Both the position numbers and the translations under genes were made by a program. A stretch of 64,000 nucleotides of DNA, from positions 744,001 through 808,000 of the forward strand of contig CM049988.1 of the NCBI GenBank assembly GCA_016630955.3. Direction: 5' to 3'. This stretch comes from Didymella arachidicola (lineage: Eukaryota; Ascomycota; Dothideomycetes; Pleosporales; Didymellaceae). Shown here piece by piece: positions 11,174 to 22,671 of the stretch. Under the pieces are notes generated by a model, which worked only from the letters and a program-made list of their open reading frames with translations, ran no database searches and had not been told where the DNA came from. Each line of letters starts with the position of its first letter. Position 1 is the stretch's first letter.

Positions 11174-13490
11174 CTATGCTGGGCTGTCCCGAGTACCATT
11201 CCCACTGGTCCCATGTGCGATTGTATTGAAGGTCTCTTTTTTGATCGCTAAGAACGTCAGGCTCCAGAGCTGCCGGATGTTGCTTTCAGTCGGTACGAAG
11301 GTTCCAAGTGTAGTAGCCTTGTAGCCGTCGTTGTAGTTCCAGCTCCAGACCTCGCTGCTGAGTTGTGCACTGTTGGCTTCTATGAGGTCCCAGAGACGAT
11401 CATACGCTGACATCACCTTTTGGTACAGCGCCTTATCGTTGCAAAAGTCTGGTATGCTGATCAGTGGATGTCATCACACAAGTAGACATTGACGTACCTG
11501 GCACATCCCCATAGGCACATCTTCCAAGCTGCCGCCCAATCCCAGCGCCCATCATAGCCAACTGCCATCCCCAAACAACCGTACCATGATAATCTTCACG
11601 GGTAAAGTTCGCAGCGAAAGACGTGTTGCCGGAGTATGTGGGGTTTGCAACGAAGAGGCCGACGTCGCTCGCCAGACCAATCGGGAAAGGATTGAGGATA
11701 TGATCGGCAGTCTGACTGAGAAACGCGCTGAGCTGCTCCTGGTTTGTTGTGTTGAGGAAGAAGTGCCGAAAGCAGTCATCAGTGTTCATAATAGGTACGA
11801 CCGAGGATGAAGCATTATTGGGTGGAGCTATATTGCCGTCGAGCGCAACGCCATAGTACACAACATCGCCGGTGATGTTACCAGCGTTTGTCGGAACGGG
11901 GAGGTTGCCGTTTGTCGCGTAGTCTTCGACAAGCGATACAGCCTCCGATTGCGGCACGCTGACTTCGAAGAACTGCAGCGTCGAGTCTTCCCAAATCTGC
12001 GCGTACCTATCGGCAGTTCCATTCCATTCGGGATGACTCGCGAAGTAGCCGGCACGAGATAGATCGGCGATAGCACGAAGACCTGCTGGTACGAGCGCCG
12101 CGTTGACGTCGTATGGAATGCGACCGCCTCCAAGGCCGTTGTTAGAGTCGCGCCATTCGCCGACTGTTTCGTTGTCGCGCAGATGAACAAGATTCTCCAT
12201 GATCTGGCCACCCGGAGCCGCAAATGCAGCTGTGGCATTCATGATCTTCTGTATGGTGATTTCAGCCAGTGTCTCGTAGGTGAGTCCATTGTTCTCTAGC
12301 AGGAAATTGGCTGTGGTGTTGAAGAACGGTCGAGAACGATTTCTGCCAGTTTCTGTATCGACAAAGTAATTCTTCAACGCGATAGGGAGGAAGTAATCCG
12401 TATCGATCATCTTATAGTCGCAACGAGGCTCCGTAGATGTGATGTTGTCTTTGAAATTCAAGTATGTCGCGTAATCGCCAATCACCTCCTCATGGCAGAC
12501 CGTGCCATCAGTGCGATTTATACGCTCAAGTACAGCGCCAATGACCGCCTCAATAGCACCGTTCTCTCCCTCACTCAAGACAGGCTGCATTAGTAGCATG
12601 GAGATCATGCTGTCTCTTCCAAAGTAAGTAAGGAAGCGCCACGTGCCAGCCAAAAGCTTGTCTTCATAGGACAGGAAGGCTAAAGACGTCGTTTGGCCCG
12701 GTTGTTGCTGGACCAAATCTGCCGACTGAGGATTGAGAACCTCTGTTTGATTTAGCTGCTCAAGATGGGGATAATTGAAGGAGGCATTGACTGCAGGCTG
12801 TCAGCTTGATCATGTGTGCGCGGTCAGTTGCTTACATCTATATGTGCCGGCGCCAAATTGTGGTGTAGTGTTAGGGCTGCTTTGGTCAAGATTGACCGGC
12901 TGGGATCCATTTAGCGGAGTGAAAGCTAGGACAGTAGTCGTGACGTTGTCGAACCAAGTGCGGTTAATGGTTGCACTGCCATCCTCGCCTGAATAGCGAA
13001 GGCCGCCCTGCACGTTTGAGTCAAGTATGCTAGGACCTTCAGCGAAGTCTCGAACGGTACGAATGCTACCGAGGACTGCAACTGTCAGTGTAGCGGGTAC
13101 ATTGAAGTTGATGGAGCCAGAGATGCCGACTACTGGATGGCTGCTCTCGATGGGTTCGTAGATCGGATCCAGGGTTCCACCTGTCGACGATGAATTTGCC
13201 AAGCTAGGTGTCAATGTCCCGTTGGCTCCGTTCGTTGGTTCAAAATATACGACCAGGCCGCTATTGCCTGCAGGCCATGCTACAAGCAATCGCGGACCGA
13301 TGACACTCAGGTTGCTCTCTGGTGTTGGGCTTGTGACGATGACATGAGAGCTCGAGTGACAGTCAAAGTATAAGTGATTATCGTACGGTGGATCAGGAAG
13401 GTACAGTCGTGAGGCAGGTTCGTCGCAGGTATCTTGAGCCACGCTAACAGCTGCAAGCAGTGCCGCAAGGAGGCTCAAGAATCGATGCAT
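11174..13490 (-). CDS. Secreted six-hairpin glycosidase-like protein (glycogen-debranching enzyme C-terminal type)
   Basis: Three exons (13490-12836, 12790-11498, 11448-11174) with 45- and 49-bp introns give 740 residues. The N-terminus is a clear signal peptide (MHRFLSLLAALLAAVSVAQ) followed by a beta-rich domain with many N-glycosylation sequons. From about residue 230 the sequence resembles the (alpha/alpha)6 domain of debranching-type enzymes: GTWRFLTYFGRDSMISMLL, HEEVIGDYATY, and YHGTVVWGWQLAMMGAGIGRQ near the end. Related fungal proteins are usually annotated as glycogen debranching enzymes, but secretion and the absence of the N-terminal transferase domain argue for an extracellular glycan substrate. 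Neighbouring PL9 and PL26 genes hint at plant cell-wall material; that is inference. It shares a 1.4-kb divergent promoter region with the PL9 gene. Confidence 0.72.
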
Positions 13491-14937
13491 GACTCTGTTG
13501 AAGATAAGAATCTCTCAAAACGCTGCAGTTCTTGATTAGTCGGTTAGTCACTTTTTGCAGTTTCAACAGACTCGTATTGTTAAAAGTATATATCCTGCAC
13601 TAGACTCTACACTTGGAGTTGGCAGACCTCATATACCCCCGCTTCTTCCCCGTACCAGGAGCAAACGCGCAAGAGCCTGCACGTCATTACCGCGCATGGC
13701 AGGTTGATTCCCCGCAAGGTGGCGGACGGGCTCATGTCCAGCGCCACGAGCCAGTAGACACGTTCATGTCCTGTCGATCTCCATGTGGGCCCTGATGTAA
13801 CGCTCGAAAACCTGGAGTTGTGGAGATCGCCCGAGGCTTCCTGAAAGGGAGTCATGGTTGCGGAGTTGGTGACCGACGCTTGACCGGCGGCATGGCACGT
13901 GCGCTCAGCCCTTCCTTTCTTCGGTTAGTGTATACCGTGGGTTTACAAGAATTCATCATCGTCCTTAACCCTCGACTTCTGTCAAGTAACATCACCGCTC
14001 ATCGTCCATTTTGTCGCATCTGTCGCATCCTGTCGCGTAAATGATACAAAGGATGCGCACTTTTACTCAGGCGAAGGTCAATTTTCCCGACCAGTGCTAT
14101 CCCGCCCTACCGGAAGTTCATGATCGAAACACAGCCATGCGTCGATTTTGGTACTGCTGCAGCATTGTCGACCAACTCTCAACTGCTTTAGTCCTTGACC
14201 AAGCAATTTACAAGGATATACCATTTGTGTTACGAAGGGAAGCGAGCTGGCCCCGTATCAGAATGACACTGCTACGCAAAAGATCAAGCTTACCATACGG
14301 CCATTACTACGCTTAGGCCGACAGACTTCTACATCTAATCAACTGGGTCTTGCAACTATGAAAAATACGTCCAAATGGGGTCCACCTGGGCTGATGCTAC
14401 AACGACAACACTATCCTCAGAGTAGGGGGATTTGTCTCGAGTTGTCGGCTGAGTGTTGCGGACTTGCATGAGCCATTATCTGGTCCGAGCAATGAAACAC
14501 GCTCTCTATCTCGCAATCTGGGGCACTGTCGCCATTCAGGTCTATTCCCGCTTCTACGAGACGTCCTTTTTTGAGAAAGCGAGGTCGGTATCCATATGTG
14601 CCAAGTCTGCCAAGTCTGAAACGTGGCCTCTGATTGGTGGACTCTCCTCGTGAAACGCTGATTCACACCAGTCGGAGAATTCCATACACACTCATCTCAT
14701 TTAATACGCCGAGTCTGGGGAAGACTGCATTGCGCGCCCGACCAACTGCGTCCATCGTTCACAGTAGAGGTCCTGCGCCTATGGCGCCATGGCATTCAAT
14801 GCGAACTCGCTCTAATGGCTGGCGATAGCGTCAGTCAGGGGAGTATATGAGAAAGGTCGTGCAACAAGAACATCTCTACTGCTACTCACTGCTTCATCAA
14901 TCTTGTTCTACACATTTGTTGCTATCCTTTCTTCATC
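13491..14937. promoter_or_regulatory. Divergent promoter region between debranching-like gene and PL9
   Basis: No ORF here resembles a gene. A TATA-like sequence (TATATATCC on plus, GGATATATA on minus) at about 13587-13594 lies near 100 bp upstream of the minus-strand start. Another, AGTATATGAG, at about 14842-14850 lies near 90 bp upstream of the PL9 ATG. Two CTGGGG strings near 14517 and 14714 fit the CreA consensus SYGGRG, a short motif expected by chance at some frequency. Regulation is therefore only suggested. Confidence 0.45.
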
Positions 14938-16137
14938 ATGCAGCTCACATCGCTCCAGACCATCTTTCTCCTTCTCCCTTCGGTGCTGTGCGCAACCTTC
15001 TATGTTTCGCCAACTGGCTCGGACAGTGCTGCTGGAACGCTTGCCGCACCCTACAAATCCATTCAGGTCGCTGTTGATAAGGCTGTAGCTGGAGACAGTA
15101 TCCTGCTTCGCGGTGGCACGTACTCATTGACCAAAAACATTCAAGTCAAGAAATCAGGAACTGCATCTGCGCGTATTACGCTTGCAGCGTACCAGGCCGA
15201 GGTCCCTGTCATCGATGGTGAGGCTCTGACGGGTACGCCCGCACCCGTGGGCGACCAGTTGGCTCCTGCTGATCGTGGCGTCCTCCACGTCGAGAACGCG
15301 TCCTACTGGACATTCAGAGGCATTCAATTCATCAACGGACCCTATGGCGTATACGCAGTCGACTCTAGTAACAACATCTTTCAGCAGCTCATCACCCGTC
15401 AAAACTATGAGACCGGCTTCCAGCTTCAGGGCAACAGCGCAAACAACCAGATTCTGTACCTTGACTCTTACGAGAACCGCGACCCGCGCAAGAACGGCGA
15501 GTCCGCTGACGGTATTGGTATCAAGGAAGGCACTGGTGAAGGCAATCTCCTCAAGGGGGCCCGTCTATGGAACAATGTCGACGACGGACTCGACTTCTGG
15601 GAGTTCAAGAGCAAGATCACCGTTGTCGATACCATCGCATGGGGCAACGGCGTCAACCGCTGGGGCTTCACCGACTTCCAGGGCGACGGCAACGGCTTCA
15701 AGCTCGGCGGTGGCGCTGCCGCCAACAAGAAGGCGGCAAACCACCAGATCACCAACTCCATTGCTTTCAACAACGCCGCCAAAGGCTTTACCGACAACAG
15801 TCAGCCGGGCGACTTCGTCATGCAGCGTAACACAGCCTGGAACAATGGCGATGTTGGATACAAGAGCACCACTGCTGTCACAACGTTCACGAACAACATA
15901 GCTGCGAGCAACATCAAAAGCACATCCAATGCAGCGCAGGTCAGTCTCAACAGTGCTCAGAAGCAGAGTGGAAACTCGTGGCAGGGCAGCACTACGTGGA
16001 ACAATGCTGCTTTCAAGTCGGTCGATATCACGCTTGTGCAGGGCAAGCGTGATCCGACCACAGGTAAGATTGCTGCAAGCAACTTTTTGCTTCCCGCTAA
16101 CGGTGCGGCGATCGGTGCGACGACTGCTTGGTCATAG
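14938..16137 (+). CDS. Secreted pectate lyase, polysaccharide lyase family 9
   Basis: Beta-elimination of polygalacturonate outside the cell. Single exon of 399 residues with a signal peptide (MQLTSLQTIFLLLPSVLCA). The mature protein starts FYVSPTGSDSAAGT, the usual opening of right-handed beta-helix lyases (S/T-x-x-G-x-D-x-x-x-G-T), followed by YKSIQVAVDKAVAGDSILLRG. The central coils contain the PL9 signature ADGIGIKEGTGEGN and WNNVDDGLDFWEF; the Asp cluster fits the Ca-binding site of this family, and the catalytic base in PL9 is a lysine further along the helix (candidates in GFKLGGGAAANKKA). Asn-rich turns (NNAAKGFTDN, AWNNGDVGYK) continue to the C-terminus. Length matches short fungal and bacterial PL9 catalytic modules without accessory domains. 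Confidence 0.9.
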   Translation: MQLTSLQTIFLLLPSVLCATFYVSPTGSDSAAGTLAAPYKSIQVAVDKAVAGDSILLRGGTYSLTKNIQVKKSGTASARITLAAYQAEVPVIDGEALTGTPAPVGDQLAPADRGVLHVENASYWTFRGIQFINGPYGVYAVDSSNNIFQQLITRQNYETGFQLQGNSANNQILYLDSYENRDPRKNGESADGIGIKEGTGEGNLLKGARLWNNVDDGLDFWEFKSKITVVDTIAWGNGVNRWGFTDFQGDGNGFKLGGGAAANKKAANHQITNSIAFNNAAKGFTDNSQPGDFVMQRNTAWNNGDVGYKSTTAVTTFTNNIAASNIKSTSNAAQVSLNSAQKQSGNSWQGSTTWNNAAFKSVDITLVQGKRDPTTGKIAASNFLLPANGAAIGATTAWS

Positions 16138-16475
16138 ATGATGCAGTCGTTGCGACGCTGGTGCGGGTTTCGCGTGGATTTCTTCCCTCTTCTTTGTACA
16201 TATCTTGAATCCATCACGTGTATACCTTTGAACAGTGCTTTTGGCCACTCTCTATGCAAAACTGAAGACAATCACTGGGAGAAAACCACCCAAATGCTGA
16301 CAAAACGACAGGGAGTGTGAGAATGAAGTAATATAGCACCGACAACAAAGAGCATCATGGGAATAGAGAAAAGAATGCCAATAATTGTATACATGAAGAG
16401 CGCTAAGCGCCGTCGAAGCATTGCATATACCCTCTCATGTCACAAACGACGCATGAGGTGCTACCAGGATAAAAT
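16138..16475. other. Convergent intergenic spacer
   Basis: 338 bp between the 3' ends of the PL9 and PL26 genes. AT-rich, with probable polyadenylation regions. Nothing else seen. Confidence 0.5.
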
Positions 16476-19457
16476 TTAAAACCTCAACTTGGCTGTAGCA
16501 TTGCCCCCAATCGACGAAGCGTCGGGAGCTCCCACCAAAGCCAAGTTCTCAATTCCAGCAACCCCGTACAGCGCAGCAGCATTCGTGCTGACCCATGTAG
16601 CCTCATCGACAGGGATAAGCGCAGCAGAGCCATCGATCCTGACCGTCTTCCAGGGAGCGTTGGGTGCCAGGCCGTCCTTGCTGCCGTCGCCCAGGTACTC
16701 GGACCAGACACGCGGAACCAAGGTAGCGTTGTTTCGCTTGTGGGCGACGTAAGCAGTGTAGCGAGAGTGGCCCTGCTTCAGGTTGAGGTTGCCGAAGTCC
16801 TTGCCGTACCTGGCTGCCTGCTCGGCCTTCGGGGCTCCGTAGTAGTAGGCGTAGTCGAGAAAAGCGTCTAGGAAGGGCTGGGTTGTGTTGCGGGCTTCGG
16901 GGCCGAAGTGATCGATCAGCTGGTCAATGGTCTCGAGCACACCGAAGACACCGGACAAGTGCGAGACGGTGATGTTGCCTGTGTTGCTGGGATCTGTGGG
17001 TGGTGGCGACCAAGCACCAGTGTAAGAGTTGTACAAAGCTTCGCCCTGTTAAGAAATCAGCTAATTGTTACTTGATAGATGCTCCAAGACAATCAAACTT
17101 ACAGTGACGAAGCCGTTCTTGAGCTTGGGGTAGGTCTTGATGGCCTCAACGAGTTTGTCGCGCGCGTCTTCCCAATTAGGTCCACGGCGCTCCCATTCGA
17201 TCAGATAGGCTTGCGCAAGACCAGCCCAGTCTGTACCAAAGTTGAGGTAAAGTGCCTCGGGGTCAGGGTTATAGACAACGTTCGCAGCACGAACCTTGCG
17301 GCGAGCATCAACAAGGACGAAAGCCTTCGCAGCCTGTTGCGTCTCGCGGATAAGCTCTCCTGTGCGCTCGTCACCTCCGGAGATGTAGAAGAACGTCTTC
17401 CTGTAAACAGGTGTAGAGATACGGGCTTGCTTGGCACTATCAGCCCAATGTTGAACACCGTGTCTGGTACCAAGACCAGTGAAGTTTCCGAGATGGTACG
17501 AATCAACATCGCCACCGTGGCGTGCCTGGTCATGAGCCAGGCGGTAAGCCTTAGCATCGCCGGTACGCAGGAAGTGGCCCCAAAAGAACAGATCGGGCGA
17601 AAGTTCTGAGTTGTCCCTGCCGAAGAATGTTAGACATATCGGAGCTCGTAAACGAGTAATCGCAAGTCCACGGAATAACTTACCAGGCGTATCCACCGAT
17701 GTCATAACGCCACTGGTGACGGTCATCGTCGTAAGTGTGGATGATGTCGCCATGATCCCAAAAGCCGTACCAGCGACGCTGCTCCACCTGACCTTCATAG
17801 AACTCGATCAGAAACTTCATATTATTTTCGATAGTCTGCGCCTGAGCGGAGTCCTTAGGTGAGCCAGGAACATCCCAGTAGCTGCCAATAGCCTTGGTAT
17901 CGCGGATGTAAGTTGGCTCCGGAATCAAGACAGGGGGATCGTTGGTGTTGTTAGTCAGTGTCGAGAGGTGGTCAGCAGAAGGCGTGCTGGCAAAGGCGTA
18001 GAGGAACAATTCGTTAGTGCGGGCAATTCCGTAGGGCGTGTTGTAGCCGCCCTCGTAATCCTCGTAGGTAATTTCGAGGGCATCCAGCTGCTTGGCATAT
18101 GTATCCTGGCCGAGACCATCGTGGTAGGGCCGGACATCCAAAGGCTCGGCTTGCGGGCTGTAGAGCCACAGAGTGATGGAACCAGTATCGGTCGCCGCAT
18201 TGGAGATGTCCAGACTGGTCGGGTACTTCTTCCAGAAGTCACGCAGGCCAAGAGCTAGACCACCAACAGTGGAACCACCGAGGTAAGCAAGACCACCCGA
18301 GCGAGTACCGCCAGGAATCTTGACCCAACTTTGACCGGCCTTGGTACGCTTCTTGAGGTTGAATCCATCAGGGGAGAGCTGAGTAAGTCTGTAGTCACTC
18401 CAGGTGGGAATCCATTGCAAACGAGTTGTGACCCTTTGGTCCCAAGTCGTTTTGTCTGGTGTCTCGGTGCCGTTGAACTGCGCTGACTTCACTGCCGTAC
18501 CAGGGTCCCGACGGAGGCCAGTGATACCCTGAACAGCCTCGCGCAACAGTCCTCCGTCGACACCAGCAATGCGGACGTGACGGTTGTACTGCTCCTCTTC
18601 TGCAAGTGGTACATCGAAGCGGACCCCGAGACCTGTATTGTTAGTATTTGAACGATTCATGTGTCTACAGGTAGTGACTGACCAGATACGAAGTCGCTCT
18701 TAGCCTCACCGTCGTAGGTGATAGTGTGGATGATGCGAATAGCTTCCGAATTGGCGTAAAGGTAGAACCGCACAGTGAACGGGAGCCAGTCGGCGTGTGC
18801 TGCCTCGCCGTCGACTGTATGAACACCATTGACTGTAACGAGAGCACGTTGAGAGCCAGCATCTGACACGGTGGTGTTGTGGATCTTGCTCGCAAAGCTG
18901 AAGTAGTCGATGCCAGTTGGCTTGCCGTCCTCGTCGTCGTCTCGGGTACCGCTTTGCGACCTCAAGACCAAGCGACCGTTATTTCCTACGACCTTTCCGC
19001 CGGACTGAATCGATGATACCAAGACGTTTCCAGATTTTGGAAACGTGGCGCTGACTTTGCCTGTGTCTACAACAATCTCGTCCCCAGAGTCACTGACTTG
19101 CACACCGGTGGTGCTATTGGTGCTCTGACGTCGGAGGCGAGAGAATGTAGCATTGCCTGGGCCCGACGCCGTGATGGTATATTCATCAGCAGGTGAGCCG
19201 GTAGCACCAAGGGCGTGTCCGGTCCACTTGAGCGAGCCATCGGGCCAGTACGCGGTGACCCATGACTGCAGCTCTGCGTCACCCGAAGCCGTGAAAGTAG
19301 TCGCGTTGGCGAGATGCTGACCGCGAGGCCATGGTACACCGAACGTGACACCGCCGAGATAATCCGGGGTACCTTCCAGCCATTTGACCTTGACAGAGTC
19401 GGATTGTGCAGCTGCACAGCTGAGCAGGCCACAGAGGCCAAGCACAGTCTTCAACAT
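16476..19457 (-). CDS. Secreted exo-rhamnogalacturonan lyase-like protein (PL26, PcRGLX type)
   Basis: Family members release unsaturated disaccharides from the ends of rhamnogalacturonan I. Four exons (19457-18683, 18632-17684, 17616-17103, 17045-16476) with introns of 50, 67 and 57 bp give 935 residues in one continuous frame. A signal peptide (MLKTVLGLCGLLSCAAAQ) leads into a domain with GGVTFGVPWPRGQ, typical of the RIFT-barrel start of PcRGLX-like proteins (YetA relatives). The middle is long and beta-rich with aromatic residues (PTWSDYRLTQLSPDG, YAWDNSELSPDLFFWGHFLR), then an alpha-barrel segment (DGEALYNSYTGAWSPPP). Length and composition fit the family. The active-site residues of PcRGLX are not something I can place with certainty. 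The family is assigned from overall pattern, so moderate to good confidence. Confidence 0.8.
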
Positions 19458-20791
19458 GTTGAAAAGAGTGGAGGGATTGGAACTCGCGTCCTGGAGGGCA
19501 TACGAGCACTCAGAATACTATTTGTACCTGCATCGTATGCCGTCCGTCCGGACTCGGAACTACCGCAAAATCATGTCGCCATCTTGTATCAGTCGCAATC
19601 TCCGCAATACCAAGTCATTTAAGGTAGACTTGCCGCCATTTTCTGGGCACGCAAGACTGCATCCACAGAGCGTGATGGAAGCGACGCAGGGATCCCAAAG
19701 GAGTCTCGCGTGTGCTGCAGGGGGAACGCCGTTTTGGTCATATGGGTTGAGCACTTGCGGGGAGGGGTGTGGATCGACGAACGCATTGTCGTATTCGAAA
19801 TATCCATACTTATACTCGGTGCAGCGTGTACCGAAGCGCTCGCTTCTTGGGCTCTTGAGCGCGGAATTGAGCGACAATTTCGACGACCAAGGAAAAGGCC
19901 AAGGACCGCACGAAGGGAAATAATTAGACACTCCCTAGAGATTGAAATACGGATAAGAAGGAATTGCTGGCCTTAGTCTGCAATTCGGTACGTGCACGAT
20001 GACGCAATTATGGCGAGTCTTCCACTACCTCTACCGCACCCGAGAGCTCCGAGCAGTCACTTGGTACACCTGTAGATACATTCACAAGAAAGTTGCACTT
20101 GGCTTTTTGTAGTCATCACAGGATTCGTTGCATTGCATAGCATCTGCGAAGGCACACACTACCTTTTAGATTCCTACAAGGACACGACAAAACACCAAGA
20201 GCAGAAAGAGGGAGAGAAATAGAATACAAAGACAGCTATACTTCCGTCTAGACGTCCCCTAGTATAACTGTCACGGAATGTGTGGATCACTCATAAAATG
20301 CTTCACGACTTCGAGCGTCGCTTCTGATTGGTTGACTACGCTATACAGTCAATCAGAGGAAGCCTGATCCTAGCGTACTAGACTTGGTATGGTCCATATG
20401 TGTGGCTGAGCGGTTTCTGTTACTCGTTCTCCTTGTCCTATGACTACCTTTTTCCTACAGTTAGAGATCTTTGACTCTCTCCTTCCTTCCTCCATTACGC
20501 CTCAATACCAGATTGCGTACCAGCTCTTTCCTTCACAATCAATGCAACGCCTAGTTGCCACATCTGAAGTGCGCATCCGCTACTGGTCTATCAGATTTCC
20601 TACTTTCCTGGTATATGATCCGCATAGAGTGCTTCGTTCGTCGCTCTGCCACATATGGCTGACTGCAATCGTACCCACTAACTCATTTGCTATCATTTCA
20701 TTGAACCTACTTACTTCCTCAAATTACTCGACCCCGAATCCCCCAAATCCATGACCAAACACCAGCACACAGACCCTCCCCACCCCCACCC
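19458..20791. other. Intergenic, 1.3 kb
   Basis: This contains the PL26 promoter and the 3' flank of the CAAX-protein gene. Several short ORFs occur on both strands, none with recognisable content. Polypyrimidine tracts at 20450-20500 and 20740-20800 are the only compositional feature. Confidence 0.5.
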
Positions 20792-22405
20792 TCACATAAC
20801 AACACAACAGCAATTGCTCCGCCCGCCCTTCCCCGCATTTCCATCAAACGCCATATCCGGATACACACTAACGACTTGCGCCCGATAACCCTCGACCTCC
20901 CTCTTCATTGCCGCCTGCCCAAAGCTATCCACAGAGCCCCGCGCTGTGGTCGCTTCGCTCAACGTCTGCGCGCGGTACACGCGCGCCTGGTCGCGCTCAC
21001 GCGCATTCAGGCGCAGAGACCGCTGTCCCTCGAGGTGCTCTAGGGATCCCCACGGCGGGCACCGCGGGCCGTTCTGGCTTGTTTGCGGATCAGGGATGCG
21101 CAGGGAGGATGGCAGGGGGCGGGGGAGTGTAGCGAGACTGCGGTATTGTGCTCTGGAGGTGCTGAGGCGGGGGTTGTATTTGTGGTCTACGTCGGTTGGG
21201 GGTGCAAGACCTGGGTGTGCTGGTGTCGTGTTGGGGAAGTTGGGGCGCTGGCCGAAGATGTATTTGTGCTTGAAGTCTTTGGGAGCTGTGCGTCTGCTGG
21301 CTGACGAGCTGGTGGAGGGAACCGTGAGGGTGGCATGCGTCGCCAGGAGGCTGTCGTGTGAGCGGTAGAGACGCAGAGTGGATGGGATCTGGGCAAAGGA
21401 TGCGGGATTTGCGCCGTGCTGGAGGGAGTGATTGCGGATGTGGCTGTAGTGCTCCGGCGAAGAGCCTCGCGAAGAAAGCGTGGTGGCGTCTGAGAAAGTG
21501 ACAGTCCTTTTGGACGATTTTGACGGTGGCCGCTCGTGTCCAGCTGTGGTGGGTTGCGTATGGTTTGGGTGATGGGCGGCTGAACGCACTCGTAGAGGCG
21601 GAGGGTAGGCATCGATGCAACTCAGATGTGGCACGCTCGTGCAGTCCTGTGACTGTGGAGGGATTCTCCTGATCTCGCCTCTGCTGAAATTGACGGTGAT
21701 CTTGTTGGTGTCATGTTTTGTTGTACTTGACACTACAGCTGTGTCTGCGTGTGAAGGTGGCAGCGGTGGCAGTGGATGGTATTCCATCATTCCGTATCTC
21801 TTCTGCTTTAAGGGCGTCCTGGCTGAGAAGATTTGAGGGTTTGCTTGAGGGCTAGTGTTTGCTTGTTGCCCTTTTGATAGTGATAGTGTATGGTTACGCG
21901 ACATAACGTCCACCATCCCTTCCAAGTGCCCATCGCGTGGAATTGCAGTACGTGATACACTGTCATGTCGATTCGTCGAGCCTTTAGCTTCATTGCGAAA
22001 GGTCCGGCCGACGACTACCTGCTGTTTGCTGTCGCTTGCGGTTGGAGTGGTACTTCCAGTGGGAGGGATGCCATGTCTTGACAGTGCTGACACGGCAGTG
22101 CCCGTCGACACTCTCGACTCACCCCTTTTGCGAGTAACGATTCGAGCTGTATATGTTGGTGCGATCGAAGATTGAACGGGCTGGAAGGGCTCCGAGTGTG
22201 TCGGTGGTGTCGTGAAAACATCCGGACTTTGAGGTCTGGACGATGTTACTGTCTCGCAATACGCTTGATTTGACGGTCTGGCGTGAGGTGCACGCTCCGA
22301 AAACCGATCCTCGCCGTGGATCTTGATACGCGCTTTGATTCTGATACAATGGCGTTTATTGTCAGCACTCAGTGTTTCTGCTGGAGGCGGTTGAATGATC
22401 TCCAT
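20792..22405 (-). CDS. Intrinsically disordered protein with C-terminal CAAX prenylation motif
   Basis: Single frame of 537 residues on the minus strand, starting MEIIQPPPAETLS. I see no globular domain: the sequence is dominated by Ser, Thr, Pro, Arg and His, with short conserved-looking blocks such as SKRTVTFSDATTLSSRGSSPEHYSHI cut here to SKRTVTFSDATTLSSRGSS. The last residues are SNCCCVVM, a textbook CaaX box (Cys-Val-Val-Met, with Met favouring farnesylation) preceded by two more cysteines that could be palmitoylated, as in Ras and Rho-type tails. Just before it are basic and Gly residues. This predicts a membrane-tethered, unstructured scaffold or signalling protein. No GTPase motif is present, so it is not a Ras-family protein. 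The function is unknown. Confidence 0.75.
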   Translation of the reverse strand: MEIIQPPPAETLSADNKRHCIRIKARIKIHGEDRFSERAPHARPSNQAYCETVTSSRPQSPDVFTTPPTHSEPFQPVQSSIAPTYTARIVTRKRGESRVSTGTAVSALSRHGIPPTGSTTPTASDSKQQVVVGRTFRNEAKGSTNRHDSVSRTAIPRDGHLEGMVDVMSRNHTLSLSKGQQANTSPQANPQIFSARTPLKQKRYGMMEYHPLPPLPPSHADTAVVSSTTKHDTNKITVNFSRGEIRRIPPQSQDCTSVPHLSCIDAYPPPLRVRSAAHHPNHTQPTTAGHERPPSKSSKRTVTFSDATTLSSRGSSPEHYSHIRNHSLQHGANPASFAQIPSTLRLYRSHDSLLATHATLTVPSTSSSASRRTAPKDFKHKYIFGQRPNFPNTTPAHPGLAPPTDVDHKYNPRLSTSRAQYRSLATLPRPLPSSLRIPDPQTSQNGPRCPPWGSLEHLEGQRSLRLNARERDQARVYRAQTLSEATTARGSVDSFGQAAMKREVEGYRAQVVSVYPDMAFDGNAGKGGRSNCCCVVM

Positions 22406-22671
22406 CGCAGTCTGTTGTCGCTGCTCTCATCCTGACCACGCAGGTAAAGGCGAGCTGCCCAAAACAGGCTCCGACTCATTAACAACTGTCATTGCAATCC
22501 AGTGTCCAGCCTAGCGACGTAGATTGTTGATTTTCGAGGGTTCATTTTGTAGCTGACAACAAAACCGGGACGGCCATTTCATGTACATTCCAGTCAAGGA
22601 ATTTGATTTGGTCGTCCTGGAGATGACAGATATGAGGCAGAAATGTAGACCATTTATCGAAGACCCGACCA

